DNA of 42,346 nt from Betaproteobacteria bacterium (GTDB lineage: Bacteria; Pseudomonadota; Gammaproteobacteria; Burkholderiales; SG8-39): contig SCTX01000116.1 in the NCBI GenBank assembly GCA_004298385.1, forward strand, positions 1 to 42,346, written 5' to 3'. This document shows positions 27,653-34,794 of the stretch, one piece after another. The translations under genes were made by a program, and so were the position numbers. Numbering within the stretch: position 1 is the first letter of the stretch; each line of letters opens with the position of its first letter. The notes under the pieces were generated by a model. The model was not told the DNA's origin. It did not search any database and saw only the letters and a program-made list of their open reading frames with translations.

Positions 27653-27882
27653 GACGGGTGAATTGTCTAAGCGTTTGCAAGCAAATCGGGGCGCCCAGAA
27701 GGGGTGGCCCCTGGTCGTTACGGCGCCAAAAAAAGTGCCGCAAATCGCGGCGAAAAAAAGCATTGAAGTTTAACACACGCAGCCGCCTTCGGACCACTCT
27801 CAAACGGAGGAATTTCGCCCGGTTGGCCCGGCCCGCGCTTGTCGGGTCCTGCGCTTTGCCCCAGCCCGGGGTTCTGCTGTAG

Positions 27883-28000
27883 TATGATGCTCCAAGCTTA
27901 AGTAAAGAGTCGTTGTAATCTATTCATAATCTATTCAGGTTGGCGAAATAGGCAAGGTGACTTCCCTCAAGAAGCCCCGCCTGAACGCGGGGCTTTTTTT
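27883..28000 (+). ncRNA. Candidate small RNA or attenuated mtaD leader
   Basis: This covers most of the 362-base gap between gyrA and mtaD; 27653-27880 shows nothing else I can support. A -10-like TATGAT lies at 27883-27888 (weak -35). About 110 bases later an intrinsic terminator on the forward strand ends any transcript. No forward gene precedes it, so the terminated product would be a short non-coding RNA or a leader. The RNA contains an exact 11-base tandem repeat, TAATCTATTCA at 27916-27926 and 27927-27937, and a pyrimidine-rich CTTCCCTC just before the terminator. mtaD starts 15 bases after the T-run, leaving no room for its own promoter. Confidence 0.45.
27972..28000 (+). terminator. 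Intrinsic terminator upstream of mtaD
   Basis: A nine-base-pair stem, AAGCCCCGC (27972-27980) with GCGGGGCTT (27987-27995), has a six-base loop and seven Ts. On the reverse strand no T-run follows, so it acts on forward transcripts only. Confidence 0.85.
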
Positions 28001-28014
28001 ACGAGTCCTGACAG

Positions 28015-29352
28015 GTGAGTTCGAATCCGGAATCGATAGACCTGCTGATCGACGCGCGCTGGGTAATCCCGGTCAACCCGCCCAAGCGCGTGCTCGAACA
28101 CCATAGCGTTGCGGTGCGCGACGGGCGCATCGTTGCCGTGGCGCCCCGTGCCTGGGCGCTGACCGCCTACCTCGCGGCCGAGCGCGTATCTCTGCCCAAG
28201 CACGCGCTCATTCCCGGCATGGTCAACCTGCACACCCATGCCTCCATGGCGCTGATGCGCGGTCTCGCCGACGACATGCCGCTGATGCAATGGCTTGAGG
28301 ATCGCATCCGGCCGGCCGAGGCCAAGCACGTCTCGCCGCAATTCGTCTACGACGGCGCCTTGCTCGCCTGCGCCGAGATGCTGCGCGGCGGCATTACCTG
28401 TTTCAACGAAATGTATTTTTATCCCGGCGATGCCGCTCGGGCTGCGCTCGATATGGGCATGCGCGCGGCGCTGGGCCTGATCGTGACCGATGTTCCCAGC
28501 GCCTATGCCAGCGACGCCGATGACTACCTGGCCAAGGGCCTGGCGCTGCGCGATGCGTTGCGCGAGCAGCAACTGCTTTCTTTCTGCATGGCGCCGCACG
28601 CTCCCTACACTGTGAGCGACAAGACCTTTGCCCGGCTGATCACCCTCGCCGAAGAACTCGATCTGCCGGTGCATATGCATGTGCATGAAACCGAAGACGA
28701 GATCCAGCGCAGCCTCGCCCGGCACGGGTTGCGGCCGCTGGAACGGCTGCGCCGCCTGGGACTGGTCGGCCCGAATCTGATCGCGGTGCATGCGATACAC
28801 CTCGCGCATGATGAAATCGAGCTCCTCGTGCAAAACGGCAGCTCGGTGGCGCACTGCCCTTCATCCAATCTCAAGTTCGCCAATGGCTTTGCGCCGGTGG
28901 CGCGCATGTTGGCGGAGGGCGTCAACATCGGCCTGGGAACGGACGGCCCGGCCAGCAACAACCGCCTCGATCTGTTCCAGGAAATGCGCCAGGCGGCGCT
29001 GCTCGCCAAGGTGGTCAGCGCCGATGCGCGGGCACTGCCCGCCCATCAGGCCCTGTCAATGGCCACCCTGGATGGCGCGCGCGCGCTGCGCCTGGACCAT
29101 GCGATAGGTTCGATCGAACCGGGCAAATTTGCCGACCTGACGGCGGTAGAGTTCAGCGCGCCCGACATGCTGCCCTGCTTTGATCCCATTTCGCACCTTG
29201 TCTATGCCGCCGGCCGCGAAAATGTCAGTCACGTCTGGGTTGCGGGCCGCCTGCTGGTGCAAAACCGGGCGCTGAAAACGCCGCCGAAAAATGACCTGGA
29301 AAACCTCGCCGTTTTGTGGCATAATAAGCTGTCAATGGAAACAAAGGCTTAA
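28015..29352 (+). CDS. mtaD: 5-methylthioadenosine/S-adenosylhomocysteine deaminase-like amidohydrolase (TRZ/ATZ family)
   Basis: 445 residues from GTG 28015; no good ribosome-binding site is visible, but the N-terminus (DLLIDARWVIPVNP) matches the family from here. Metal-dependent amidohydrolase: VNLHTHASMALMRGLADDMP (two metal His), MAPHAPYTVSD, MHVHETEDEI, AHCPSSNLKFANGF, LGTDGPASNN. These are the marks of deaminases that act on methylthioadenosine, S-adenosylhomocysteine or related adenosines, removing methyl-transfer by-products. Chlorohydrolases of the same family are an alternative, but the core-gene context (ubiG, a methyltransferase gene, lies nearby) fits S-adenosylhomocysteine turnover. 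It starts 15 bases behind a terminator, so its expression probably depends on read-through. Confidence 0.82.
   Translation: MSSNPESIDLLIDARWVIPVNPPKRVLEHHSVAVRDGRIVAVAPRAWALTAYLAAERVSLPKHALIPGMVNLHTHASMALMRGLADDMPLMQWLEDRIRPAEAKHVSPQFVYDGALLACAEMLRGGITCFNEMYFYPGDAARAALDMGMRAALGLIVTDVPSAYASDADDYLAKGLALRDALREQQLLSFCMAPHAPYTVSDKTFARLITLAEELDLPVHMHVHETEDEIQRSLARHGLRPLERLRRLGLVGPNLIAVHAIHLAHDEIELLVQNGSSVAHCPSSNLKFANGFAPVARMLAEGVNIGLGTDGPASNNRLDLFQEMRQAALLAKVVSADARALPAHQALSMATLDGARALRLDHAIGSIEPGKFADLTAVEFSAPDMLPCFDPISHLVYAAGRENVSHVWVAGRLLVQNRALKTPPKNDLENLAVLWHNKLSMETKA
29297..29325 (+). promoter_or_regulatory. Predicted promoter of the ompA-like gene
   Basis: TGGAAA (29297-29302), a 17-base spacer and CATAAT (29320-29325) lie inside the end of mtaD, about 90 bases before the ompA-like ATG. 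Four of six and five of six consensus bases match. Confidence 0.45.
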
Positions 29353-29412
29353 CTAAAGTCCTTAGTGAGGTTTTCACGGCGGAACACGATCGAACTTTAT
29401 CGAGAGGAAAAC

Positions 29413-30072
29413 ATGAACAAATCAGCAAAACAATTCGGGTTGGTCCTTGCTGCCGCGCTTGCGCTCGGCATGGTAGCGAACAGCGCCAGCGCGCAGGTGG
29501 CGCAGGGCTATGTCGGGGCGAGCGGCGATGTGCTCAAGAACGCCACCGGACTTTGCTGGCACACGGGCTACTGGACCCCCGCCATGGCGACCGAACAATG
29601 CGATCCCGACCTCGTGCCGAAGAAAGCCGCGCCTGTGCCCGCCCCCGCCCCGCGCGTTGCGCCGCCTCCTCCCACGCCCGCGCGGCCCGCGCCGCCTGCC
29701 GCGCGCACGCCGGTCACCGAAAAAGTGACCCTGGGCGTCGATACGTTCTTTGACTTCGACAAGGCGGTACTCAAACCAGAAGGCAAGGCCAGTCTCGACA
29801 ACCTCCTGGGCAAACTGAAAGCGGTGAACCTGGAAGTGATCATCGCCATCGGCCACACCGACAGCATCGGCACCAATGCCTACAACAAGAAACTGTCGCT
29901 GCGCCGCGCCGACGCGGTCAAAACGTACCTGGTCAGCAAGGGCATCGAAGCCAACCGTGTTTACACGGAAGGCAAAGGCGAGTCGCAGCCGATGGCCAGC
30001 AACAAGACCAAGGAAGGCCGCGCCAAGAACCGCCGCGTCGAAATCGAGGTGGTGGGTTCGCGCACCAAGTAG
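29413..30072 (+). CDS. OmpA family outer-membrane protein (peptidoglycan-binding)
   Basis: 219 residues from ATG 29413, with GAGAGGAAAA just upstream. Signal peptide (FGLVLAAALALGMVANSASA, cut before QVAQGY), then a short segment with two cysteines (LCWHTGYW, ATEQCDPDL). A proline/alanine-rich linker spans about residues 75-100. The C-terminal OmpA-like domain reads FFDFDKAVLKPEG, IAIGHTDSIGTNAYNKKLSL, ADAVKTYLVSKGI and AKNRRVEIEV. The Asp and Arg of that domain bind diaminopimelate in peptidoglycan. There is no eight-strand barrel; this short form before ubiG is typical for betaproteobacteria. A strong terminator follows, so it is transcribed separately from ubiG. Confidence 0.92.
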   Translation: MNKSAKQFGLVLAAALALGMVANSASAQVAQGYVGASGDVLKNATGLCWHTGYWTPAMATEQCDPDLVPKKAAPVPAPAPRVAPPPPTPARPAPPAARTPVTEKVTLGVDTFFDFDKAVLKPEGKASLDNLLGKLKAVNLEVIIAIGHTDSIGTNAYNKKLSLRRADAVKTYLVSKGIEANRVYTEGKGESQPMASNKTKEGRAKNRRVEIEVVGSRTK

Positions 30073-30091
30073 GCTTGCGACTATCCTTTAG

Positions 30092-30117
30092 AAGCCCTGC
30101 GCAAGCGGGGCTTTTTT
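30092..30117 (+). terminator. Intrinsic terminator after the ompA-like gene
   Basis: AAGCCCTGC (30092-30100) pairs with GCGGGGCTT (30105-30113) with one G-T pair around a GCAA tetraloop; a run of Ts follows. It sits 19 bases after the stop codon. Confidence 0.85.
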
Positions 30118-30133
30118 ATTTCGACTGCACACC

Positions 30134-30829
30134 ATGAATGCCGACCCACAGGAACTGGCCAAGTTCAGCGAACTGGCGCACCGCTGGTGGGACCCAACCA
30201 GCGAATTCAAGCCGCTGCACCAGATCAATCCGCTGCGCCTGCGCTGGATCGATGGCACTGCCGGATTGAAGGGAAAGTCGGTGCTGGACGTGGGCTGCGG
30301 CGGGGGCATTCTCGCCGAAGCCATGGCCGCGCTCGGCGCGCGCGTCAAAGGCATCGATCTGTCGGACAAGGCGCTGAAAGTGGCGCTGCTGCACCTGTTC
30401 GAGTCCCGCGTCGAGGTGAGCTACGATGAAATCAGCGCCGAGGACCTGGCGCTGCGCGAGGCCGGGCAATACGACGCGCTCACCTGCATGGAAATGCTGG
30501 AGCATGTGCCCGATCCGGCCAGCACGGTCAGCGCCTGCGCCCAACTGGTCAAGCCGGGCGGCGACGTGTTCTTCTCCACCATCAACCGTAATCCCAAGTC
30601 CTACGTGCTCGCGGTGATCGGCGCCGAATACATCCTGCGCCTGTTGCCGCGCGGCACGCACGAGTACGCGAAATTCCTCAAACCCTCGGAACTGGCGCGC
30701 TATTGCCGCGCGGCCGGCCTCACGCTCGAGTCGGTGGTCGGCATGAGCTACAACCCGCTGACGAAAATCTACTCGCTCAGCCAAGACGTCAGCGTCAATT
30801 ACCTGATGCACTGCGTGCGCGATGCCTAA
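30134..30829 (+). CDS. ubiG: Ubiquinone biosynthesis O-methyltransferase
   Basis: 231 residues from ATG 30134. Class I SAM methyltransferase: [20 protein letters not shown] at the N-terminus is a UbiG hallmark. The SAM-binding motif is [16 protein letters not shown] (residues about 54-69), followed by [16 protein letters not shown]. The end includes [20 protein letters not shown]. It methylates both hydroxylated ring intermediates in ubiquinone synthesis, in the cytoplasm at the membrane face. It complements the ubiUVT operon at 1954-4369. gph follows, as in many betaproteobacteria, but a 109-base gap with palindromic repeats separates them. Confidence 0.96.
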   Translation: MNADPQELAKFSELAHRWWDPTSEFKPLHQINPLRLRWIDGTAGLKGKSVLDVGCGGGILAEAMAALGARVKGIDLSDKALKVALLHLFESRVEVSYDEISAEDLALREAGQYDALTCMEMLEHVPDPASTVSACAQLVKPGGDVFFSTINRNPKSYVLAVIGAEYILRLLPRGTHEYAKFLKPSELARYCRAAGLTLESVVGMSYNPLTKIYSLSQDVSVNYLMHCVRDA

Positions 30830-30841
30830 GCCTAGTACGAA

Positions 30842-30892
30842 CAAGGGGGCGACGCCCCCTTATCCCCCAAGTGGACTTTCCCCTCGGGGGGA
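30842..30892. repeat. Two adjacent GC-rich palindromes between ubiG and gph
   Basis: AAGGGGGCG (30842-30850) pairs with CGCCCCCTT (30852-30860). Immediately after, ATCCCCC (30861-30867) pairs with GGGGGAT (30886-30892). No T-run follows, so neither is a classical terminator. The compact double palindrome looks like an intergenic repetitive element; no second copy lies in the window. Confidence 0.55.
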
Positions 30893-30938
30893 TCGAGACC
30901 TTCGGGGCGTAAATCTCCCAAGCCGGAGGAAGCTCTGA

Positions 30939-31622
30939 TTGCGCGAAAAGCTTGATCAGAGCTTCACCAGAAGGAACGCGCGGGCGGTGCTGTTCGATCT
31001 GGACGGCACGCTCGCCGACACCGCGCCCGATCTGGCGCGAGCGCTTAACCGTGTGCGCGCTGCACACCGCCTTGCGCCCATCCCCGCGGCCATCGCTCGG
31101 CCGTACGCTTCCAGCGGCGCACGCGGCCTGCTCAAGGTCGGGTTTGGCCTCGCCCCGGAAGATGAGCGCTATGAAGCGCTCAAGCTGCAGTTTCTCGATT
31201 TCTACGCCGCCGGGATCTGCATCGATACGCGGCTGTTCGACGGCATGGCCGAGCTGCTAGCCCAACTCGACCGCGACCGCGTGCCCTGGGGCGTGGTGAC
31301 CAACAAAGCCGAACGCTTTACTTTCCCCTTGCTCCAGGGCCTGCATTTGGACGAACGCGCGGCGTGCGTCGTAGGCGGGGACACCGCGGCGCGCGCGAAG
31401 CCGCATCCGGATCCGCTGCTGCACGCCGCTGCCGCGCTGCAACTGCCACCCTCCGCCTGCCTCTATGTGGGCGACGATTTGCGCGACGTGCAGGCGGCGC
31501 GCGCCGCGGGCATGCGCGTGATCGCGGTGAAGTACGGCTATCTGGGCGACGGCGGGTCGATCGAGTCCTGGAGGGCCGACGCCATCATCGACCATCCGCG
31601 CGAAGTGCTCGATTACCTCTGA
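30939..31622 (+). CDS. gph: Phosphoglycolate phosphatase (HAD superfamily)
   Basis: 227 residues from a TTG at 30939; GGAGGA 8 bases upstream makes this start convincing. HAD motifs: nucleophile loop VLFDLDGTLADTAPDL (residues about 18-33), motif II GVVTNK, then AKPHPDPLLHAAA and motif IV YVGDDLRDVQAARAAGM. It hydrolyses 2-phosphoglycolate, which arises in DNA repair and photorespiration-like reactions. It follows ubiG as in related genomes. It is 155 bases upstream of the tmRNA gene; in that gap a short imperfect repeat (GTGTTTCGTG, TTGTTTCGTG) is the only feature seen. Confidence 0.9.
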   Translation: MREKLDQSFTRRNARAVLFDLDGTLADTAPDLARALNRVRAAHRLAPIPAAIARPYASSGARGLLKVGFGLAPEDERYEALKLQFLDFYAAGICIDTRLFDGMAELLAQLDRDRVPWGVVTNKAERFTFPLLQGLHLDERAACVVGGDTAARAKPHPDPLLHAAAALQLPPSACLYVGDDLRDVQAARAAGMRVIAVKYGYLGDGGSIESWRADAIIDHPREVLDYL

Positions 31623-31777
31623 GCCCCGTCTTTCGGGTCCCGTGTTTCGTGTCCCTTGTTTCGTGCATGCTTGCGCCCCATATGAGATAATGCAAACGCA
31701 GTTCTGGATTGACGAGCGCGTGGCGGGGGTGGTTGGTTTCTTCCTCATTCCTCGCCTTTCACTCCGCACCAGATACC

Positions 31778-32139
31778 GGGGGCGACCTGGTTTCGACGTG
31801 GGTTACAAAGCAGCGCAGTGCATACCGAGGCCCAGCTACCTCGCAAATCCAACTGGAACGCAATAACCGCGAACGACGAACGTTTCGCTCTCGCCGCTTA
31901 ATACCGGCGAGCTCTGCACCGGTTGGTTCATGGGCCGGGTAACGCAAGTTACAGCAGAGTCATTTACATGAGCTCGCGCACCGCAGGGTCACTTTGCGGC
32001 GCGTCAAATTCAAGGTGACTCGCCGTTTACCAGCCTGCCGGTTGGCGGGTAAGCGGTCAAATCAAACAACCTGGCTAAGTATGTAGATCTGTCTGTAGAG
32101 GACTTGCGGACGGGGGTTCGATTCCCCCCGCCTCCACCA
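31778..32139 (+). ncRNA. ssrA: Transfer-messenger RNA (tmRNA)
   Basis: Single-piece tmRNA of 362 bases. The 5' end GGGGGCGACCTGGTTTCGAC pairs with the 3' end CGCCTCC-A followed by an encoded CCA (32137-32139). The T-arm is GGGGGTTCGATTCCCCC (32112-32128). The tag frame begins at GCG (31869) and ends at TAA (31899-31901), giving (A)ANDERFALAA, the common betaproteobacterial degradation tag. It rescues stalled ribosomes together with SmpB. The 3' end is a classic integration site for mobile elements, and degraded accessory DNA starts immediately after it. Confidence 0.97.
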
Positions 32140-32174
32140 TTTACGAACGGGCCAGCATTAGCCCGCACGAACCC

Positions 32175-32354
32175 TCATGGGCCCGTGCTCACCTCTTGGG
32201 CGGTCAGCTTCCGGATGCCCTCACGTCGGTAGGATTCCTCCTCCGCGGCTGCCCATGCGGAGTATTCGGTGCCTGCCGGGATTACCCCATCGGACAGCAG
32301 ATGGCACTTGACGGGGCAAACCAGGAACGCCTCCGGCAAATGCGATGTGACCAC
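32175..32354 (-). pseudogene. N-terminal fragment of a RecB/Cas4-like (TM0106-type) nuclease
   Basis: A 59-residue reading frame from GTG 32354: MVTSHLPEAFLVCPVKCHLL, then SDGVIPAGTEYSAWAAAEEE and SYRREGIRKLTAQ, ending in STGP and a stop. The pattern I-T-S-H-x-F-E-A-x-L-x-C-P-x-K-C followed by G-N/T-x-Y-x-x-W and S-Y-R-x-x-G resembles the start of large RecB-family PD-(D/E)XK nucleases. The full proteins are several hundred residues long, so only the N-terminus remains and no nuclease core is present. It ends 36 bases from the tmRNA 3' end. The family call rests on remembered patterns and is not confirmed. Confidence 0.5.
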
Positions 32355-32370
32355 GCTTCGCCGACCATCG

Positions 32371-32769
32371 TTAGGCGGCTATAAACCCCGGCAACTTGGA
32401 AGCCTTCAGATCGAAGGTCGCCGTCGCTCGACATCCAAGCCGTCGGTTCTGGACACCGATTAAACAATCAGCGAAATCGGCAGTCGTATCCTTCCAGATG
32501 AAAAGAGCCTCCTCGATGGCTGGCTCATCCTCAAATAGAACATCGGTCGCATCGAGCAAACCCGAGACAGCCTCAATAATCAGATTCTTCGGTAGGCTGT
32601 ATCGGCTACGCAGCACCCATTCGGTTTCCAGGAGAACCATCTGGCTTATGAAAACGCGGCGCCCTGCCGCGACCTCACGCTTGATCAGCTTGCGTGCCTT
32701 CTCAAACTGAGCTTCATCATCCCGAACCAGAAAGCGAACGAGAACATTGGTATCGACCCCCAGCATCAC
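32371..32769 (-). CDS. vapC: PIN-domain toxin, VapC type
   Basis: 132 residues from ATG 32769, overlapping the antitoxin stop (ATGA). PIN-domain RNase: GVDTNVLVRFLVRDD (Asp6), then VLLETEWVLRSRY (Glu48), and TTADFADCLIG (Asp98, Asp101) with a late Asp in TATFDLKA (Asp120). The acidic set binds Mg2+ for RNA cleavage, usually of initiator tRNA or rRNA loops. With the AbrB-like protein upstream it forms a type II toxin-antitoxin unit. The pair lies in the accessory patch behind the tmRNA, where such modules often persist. Confidence 0.88.
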   Translation of the reverse strand: MMLGVDTNVLVRFLVRDDEAQFEKARKLIKREVAAGRRVFISQMVLLETEWVLRSRYSLPKNLIIEAVSGLLDATDVLFEDEPAIEEALFIWKDTTADFADCLIGVQNRRLGCRATATFDLKASKLPGFIAA

Positions 32770-32984
32770 CGCGACAACTGCTCAACGGGAACGGGCTTGC
32801 GACCCTTCTTGTGTAACACGCCCGCCAGTTCGGTGACACTCTTGGACTTCACCCGCATGACTACTGTGGCATCTGGCATCAACGTGAACGTCATCCGGTC
32901 TCCGGCCTTCATGGAAAGACTATCCCGTATTTCCTTGGGAATCGTTGTTTGACCCTTGCTAGTAAGCGTGGCGTCGTTTGACAT
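32766..32984 (-). CDS. vapB: AbrB/MazE-fold antitoxin, VapB type
   Basis: 72 residues from ATG 32984, with AAGGAG upstream. The SpoVT/AbrB swapped-hairpin DNA-binding domain is clear: ATLTSKGQTTIPKEIRDSLS (residues 5-24), KAGDRMTFTL and VVMRVKSK. The C-terminal tail (LAGVLHKKGRKPVPVEQLSR) would wrap and inhibit the toxin. It represses its own promoter with the toxin as co-repressor in known systems; a fitting operator lies at 33001-33025. Confidence 0.87.
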   Translation of the reverse strand: MSNDATLTSKGQTTIPKEIRDSLSMKAGDRMTFTLMPDATVVMRVKSKSVTELAGVLHKKGRKPVPVEQLSR

Positions 32985-33000
32985 TGCAATCTCCTTTTTT

Positions 33001-33042
33001 CCTTACGAATTACATTATAGTAAGGCGATCGATTGCTGGCAA
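33001..33042 (-). promoter_or_regulatory. Autoregulatory promoter/operator of vapBC
   Basis: Read on the reverse strand: -35 TTGCCA (33042-33037), 17-base spacer, perfect -10 TATAAT (33019-33014). An inverted repeat, CCTTAC (33001-33006) and GTAAGG (33020-33025), brackets the -10, so a bound antitoxin dimer would block polymerase. This is the usual layout of toxin-antitoxin autoregulation. Confidence 0.75.
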
Positions 33043-33129
33043 TATGTTGGTTATTTGTTATCTGGACGGCTATCCGGCGACAGTCCTGACTGTCTGCAGC
33101 TGTCCGGGTGCCAAAGTGGGCCAAGCTAG

Positions 33130-33258
33130 CGCCAGCGGCCGCCGGACGCCGCACTGGAGATCACGCGCCCCGCGTTCGAGGCAACCGTGTTCCAGTACGC
33201 GGGCCAGCTCGCCAAGCGCCACAAGTACGAGTGCGTGACCGCCCGGCCGCCAGCTTGA
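33130..33258 (+). pseudogene. Unidentified ORF remnant
   Basis: Between a TAG at 33127 and a TGA at 33256 lies a 42-codon frame with protein-like composition (LEITRPAFEATVFQYAGQLA, KRHKYECVTARPPA) but no start codon. It could be the C-terminal relic of a gene lost from the island. I do not recognise the family, and chance cannot be excluded. Confidence 0.25.
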
Positions 33259-33277
33259 ATCCTCAAGGTGGAAGCGC

Positions 33278-34228
33278 TCAGGGTACGTCGTTGATATCGC
33301 CCGCAGGCCCCTCGTGGTGGGCGTGCGGTTCATGCGCCGGCTGAACCGGCTCGCCGCCGACAGGCACCGCGCGCGCCAGGAATTCGATCACCGCGTTGCC
33401 GAACACGTCGTTGCGGTCTCCCGCCACCATGTGAGCCGCGCCGGCGACATTGACATACTCGCTGTGAGGACACAGCTTCAGAAAAGCCCGAGCGCCTGCT
33501 TCGCTTAGCACATCCGAGAGACCGCCCCGAACCAGCAAAGTGGGCAAAACCAAATTTCTCGCGCAGGCTTCGAGACGTTCCTGGCGTTTGTCGAGCTCGC
33601 GTCTCAGGACGCGGAGCCGGGGGTCCCAGTGCCATCGGTATTTACCATCCGCGCCGAGACGCACATTCTTGACCAAACCATCCAGACTCTTCGGGCGTTT
33701 GCGGTGGGGCTGGTAATTGCCGATGGCCTCCGCTACCTCTTCCAAGGAACTGAATCCGTCGGGCTTTTGGCTCATGAACGCCTGAATCTTGTTGACGCCT
33801 TCGGTCTCGATCTGGGGAGCGATATCGACCAGGACCAGCGCGGTGGCATCGACGTGATCTTCACCTATGGCGACCAGGCTGGTCCCGCCTCCCATGGATG
33901 CGCCGACGAGCACCGGGCGCCGCTTGCCGAGTGCGGCGACGACGCATTTGAGATCCTCGACCATGACATCCTGCCCGTAGCGTCCGTCCGGATCCCAGTC
34001 CGAATCCCCGTGACCGCGCGCGTCGAAGGCGATGGCGCAATAACCGGCAGCCCCCAGGGTAATGCCCACATCCTTCCAGGCATGGCGGGTCTGTCCGCCG
34101 CCGTGTTGCAGCAACACCAGCGGCCCGCCCGGGTCGCCCCACAAATCGCCGGCTATCCTGATCCCGCCGGCGCCCTTCCAGAAATGCATCGGCTCGGGTG
34201 TTCCCGCAAGTCTGGTACCTGCGCTCAT
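33278..34228 (-). CDS. Alpha/beta hydrolase
   Basis: 316 residues from ATG 34228, which overlaps the stop of the zinc-ribbon gene (ATGA); a TTG at 34252 is less likely. Marks: oxyanion-hole LVLLQHGGGQTRHAW, AFDARGHGDSDW, nucleophile elbow VLVGASMGGG (Ser111), and the late catalytic His in VAGAAHMVAGDRN. TLLVRGGLSDVLSE carries the probable acid. The substrate is unknown; peroxidase- or esterase-like activity is possible. The His-rich tail (QPAHEPHAHHEGPAGD) is unusual and could bind metal. Overlap with the FmdB-type gene suggests coupled translation. Confidence 0.85.
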   Translation of the reverse strand: MSAGTRLAGTPEPMHFWKGAGGIRIAGDLWGDPGGPLVLLQHGGGQTRHAWKDVGITLGAAGYCAIAFDARGHGDSDWDPDGRYGQDVMVEDLKCVVAALGKRRPVLVGASMGGGTSLVAIGEDHVDATALVLVDIAPQIETEGVNKIQAFMSQKPDGFSSLEEVAEAIGNYQPHRKRPKSLDGLVKNVRLGADGKYRWHWDPRLRVLRRELDKRQERLEACARNLVLPTLLVRGGLSDVLSEAGARAFLKLCPHSEYVNVAGAAHMVAGDRNDVFGNAVIEFLARAVPVGGEPVQPAHEPHAHHEGPAGDINDVP

Positions 34229-34464
34229 TGCTGGCTCGCGCCCAATCCGCAAACGCCGGGAACGCCCGGGCTAGCGCAGCCCCGGCACGGTGCGGGAAGC
34301 TCCGCGTGGGCCGATGCGGCGCCCGTGATCGTCGCGAAGGCGGACAGTTTCTTGCGCAACTCGGTGCCGCTGCAGCCCGGACACTGCGGCGCAGGAGATG
34401 ACTTGCGCACCAGGGTTTCGAACTCCCTTCCGCAAGAGGCGCATGCGTACTCATATATGGGCAT
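34225..34464 (-). CDS. FmdB family zinc-ribbon protein
   Basis: 79 residues from ATG 34464. The start MPIYEYACASCGREFE is the FmdB/CxxC regulatory-protein signature; a second pair, PQCPGCSG, completes a four-cysteine zinc ribbon. The tail has two more cysteines (PCRGCASPG). Such proteins are proposed transcriptional regulators but are mostly uncharacterised. A perfect TATAAT (reverse strand, 34508-34503) lies about 40 bases upstream and probably starts the fmdB-hydrolase transcript. Confidence 0.85.
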   Translation of the reverse strand: MPIYEYACASCGREFETLVRKSSPAPQCPGCSGTELRKKLSAFATITGAASAHAELPAPCRGCASPGVPGVCGLGASQQ

Positions 34465-34523
34465 GATGTTTGGATCCCGGTGGAATGACTTGATTTTTTA
34501 AAATTATAACACGGCGACGCACA

Positions 34524-34703
34524 CTATTTGCCGCGTGCGTCCCGCACGACTTTTCTCAGGGCCAGGACGCGCTTGAAACAGTCCGGACAAACGTAGCGGA
34601 TGCCGCTGCCGAGCTGGTTGCGGGATAAAGGGCGCATGGTCGCAGATTCAACCAGGCGCCGGCACTCCGGGCACACCTTGATTTTTGAGGGATCCTTACC
34701 CAT
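34524..34703 (-). CDS. Small zinc-ribbon hypothetical protein
   Basis: 59 residues from ATG 34703, chosen for AGGGG about 6 bases upstream; a GTG at 34709 adds two residues. It has two CxxC pairs 30 residues apart (KVCPECRRLVE, YVCPDCFKRVLALR), a typical zinc knuckle. The surrounding positive charges suggest nucleic-acid or protein binding. I do not know its function. It lies 59 bases upstream of the FmdB-type gene on the same strand, but the likely promoter between them suggests separate control. Confidence 0.65.
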   Translation of the reverse strand: MGKDPSKIKVCPECRRLVESATMRPLSRNQLGSGIRYVCPDCFKRVLALRKVVRDARGK

Positions 34704-34772
34704 CGCCACGCCCCTATGCTTCGACTAAGTGCGCCTAACGCAATTTCCGCTAGGCGCATGGTTCAGGGGAGC

Positions 34773-34794
34773 GCGAGGGGACGTGTCCCCTCGC
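34773..34794. repeat. Perfect 10-base-pair palindrome
   Basis: GCGAGGGGAC (34773-34782) and GTCCCCTCGC (34785-34794) are separated by two bases. Close by, GCGCCTA (34731-34737) and TAGGCGC (34751-34757) form another inverted repeat. The 288-base gap between the zinc-ribbon gene and glgC shows no gene. These may be repetitive elements or divergent-promoter barriers. Confidence 0.55.

Noticed and set aside
27960-28080. GTG frame running through the terminator before mtaD as a leader peptide
   Set aside because: It runs out of frame into mtaD, has no clear ribosome-binding site, and shows no run of regulatory codons.
32196-32384. Forward 62-residue reading frame behind the tmRNA
   Set aside because: The opposite strand of the same DNA gives a more protein-like, family-like sequence (the nuclease stub), so the forward frame is taken as its shadow.
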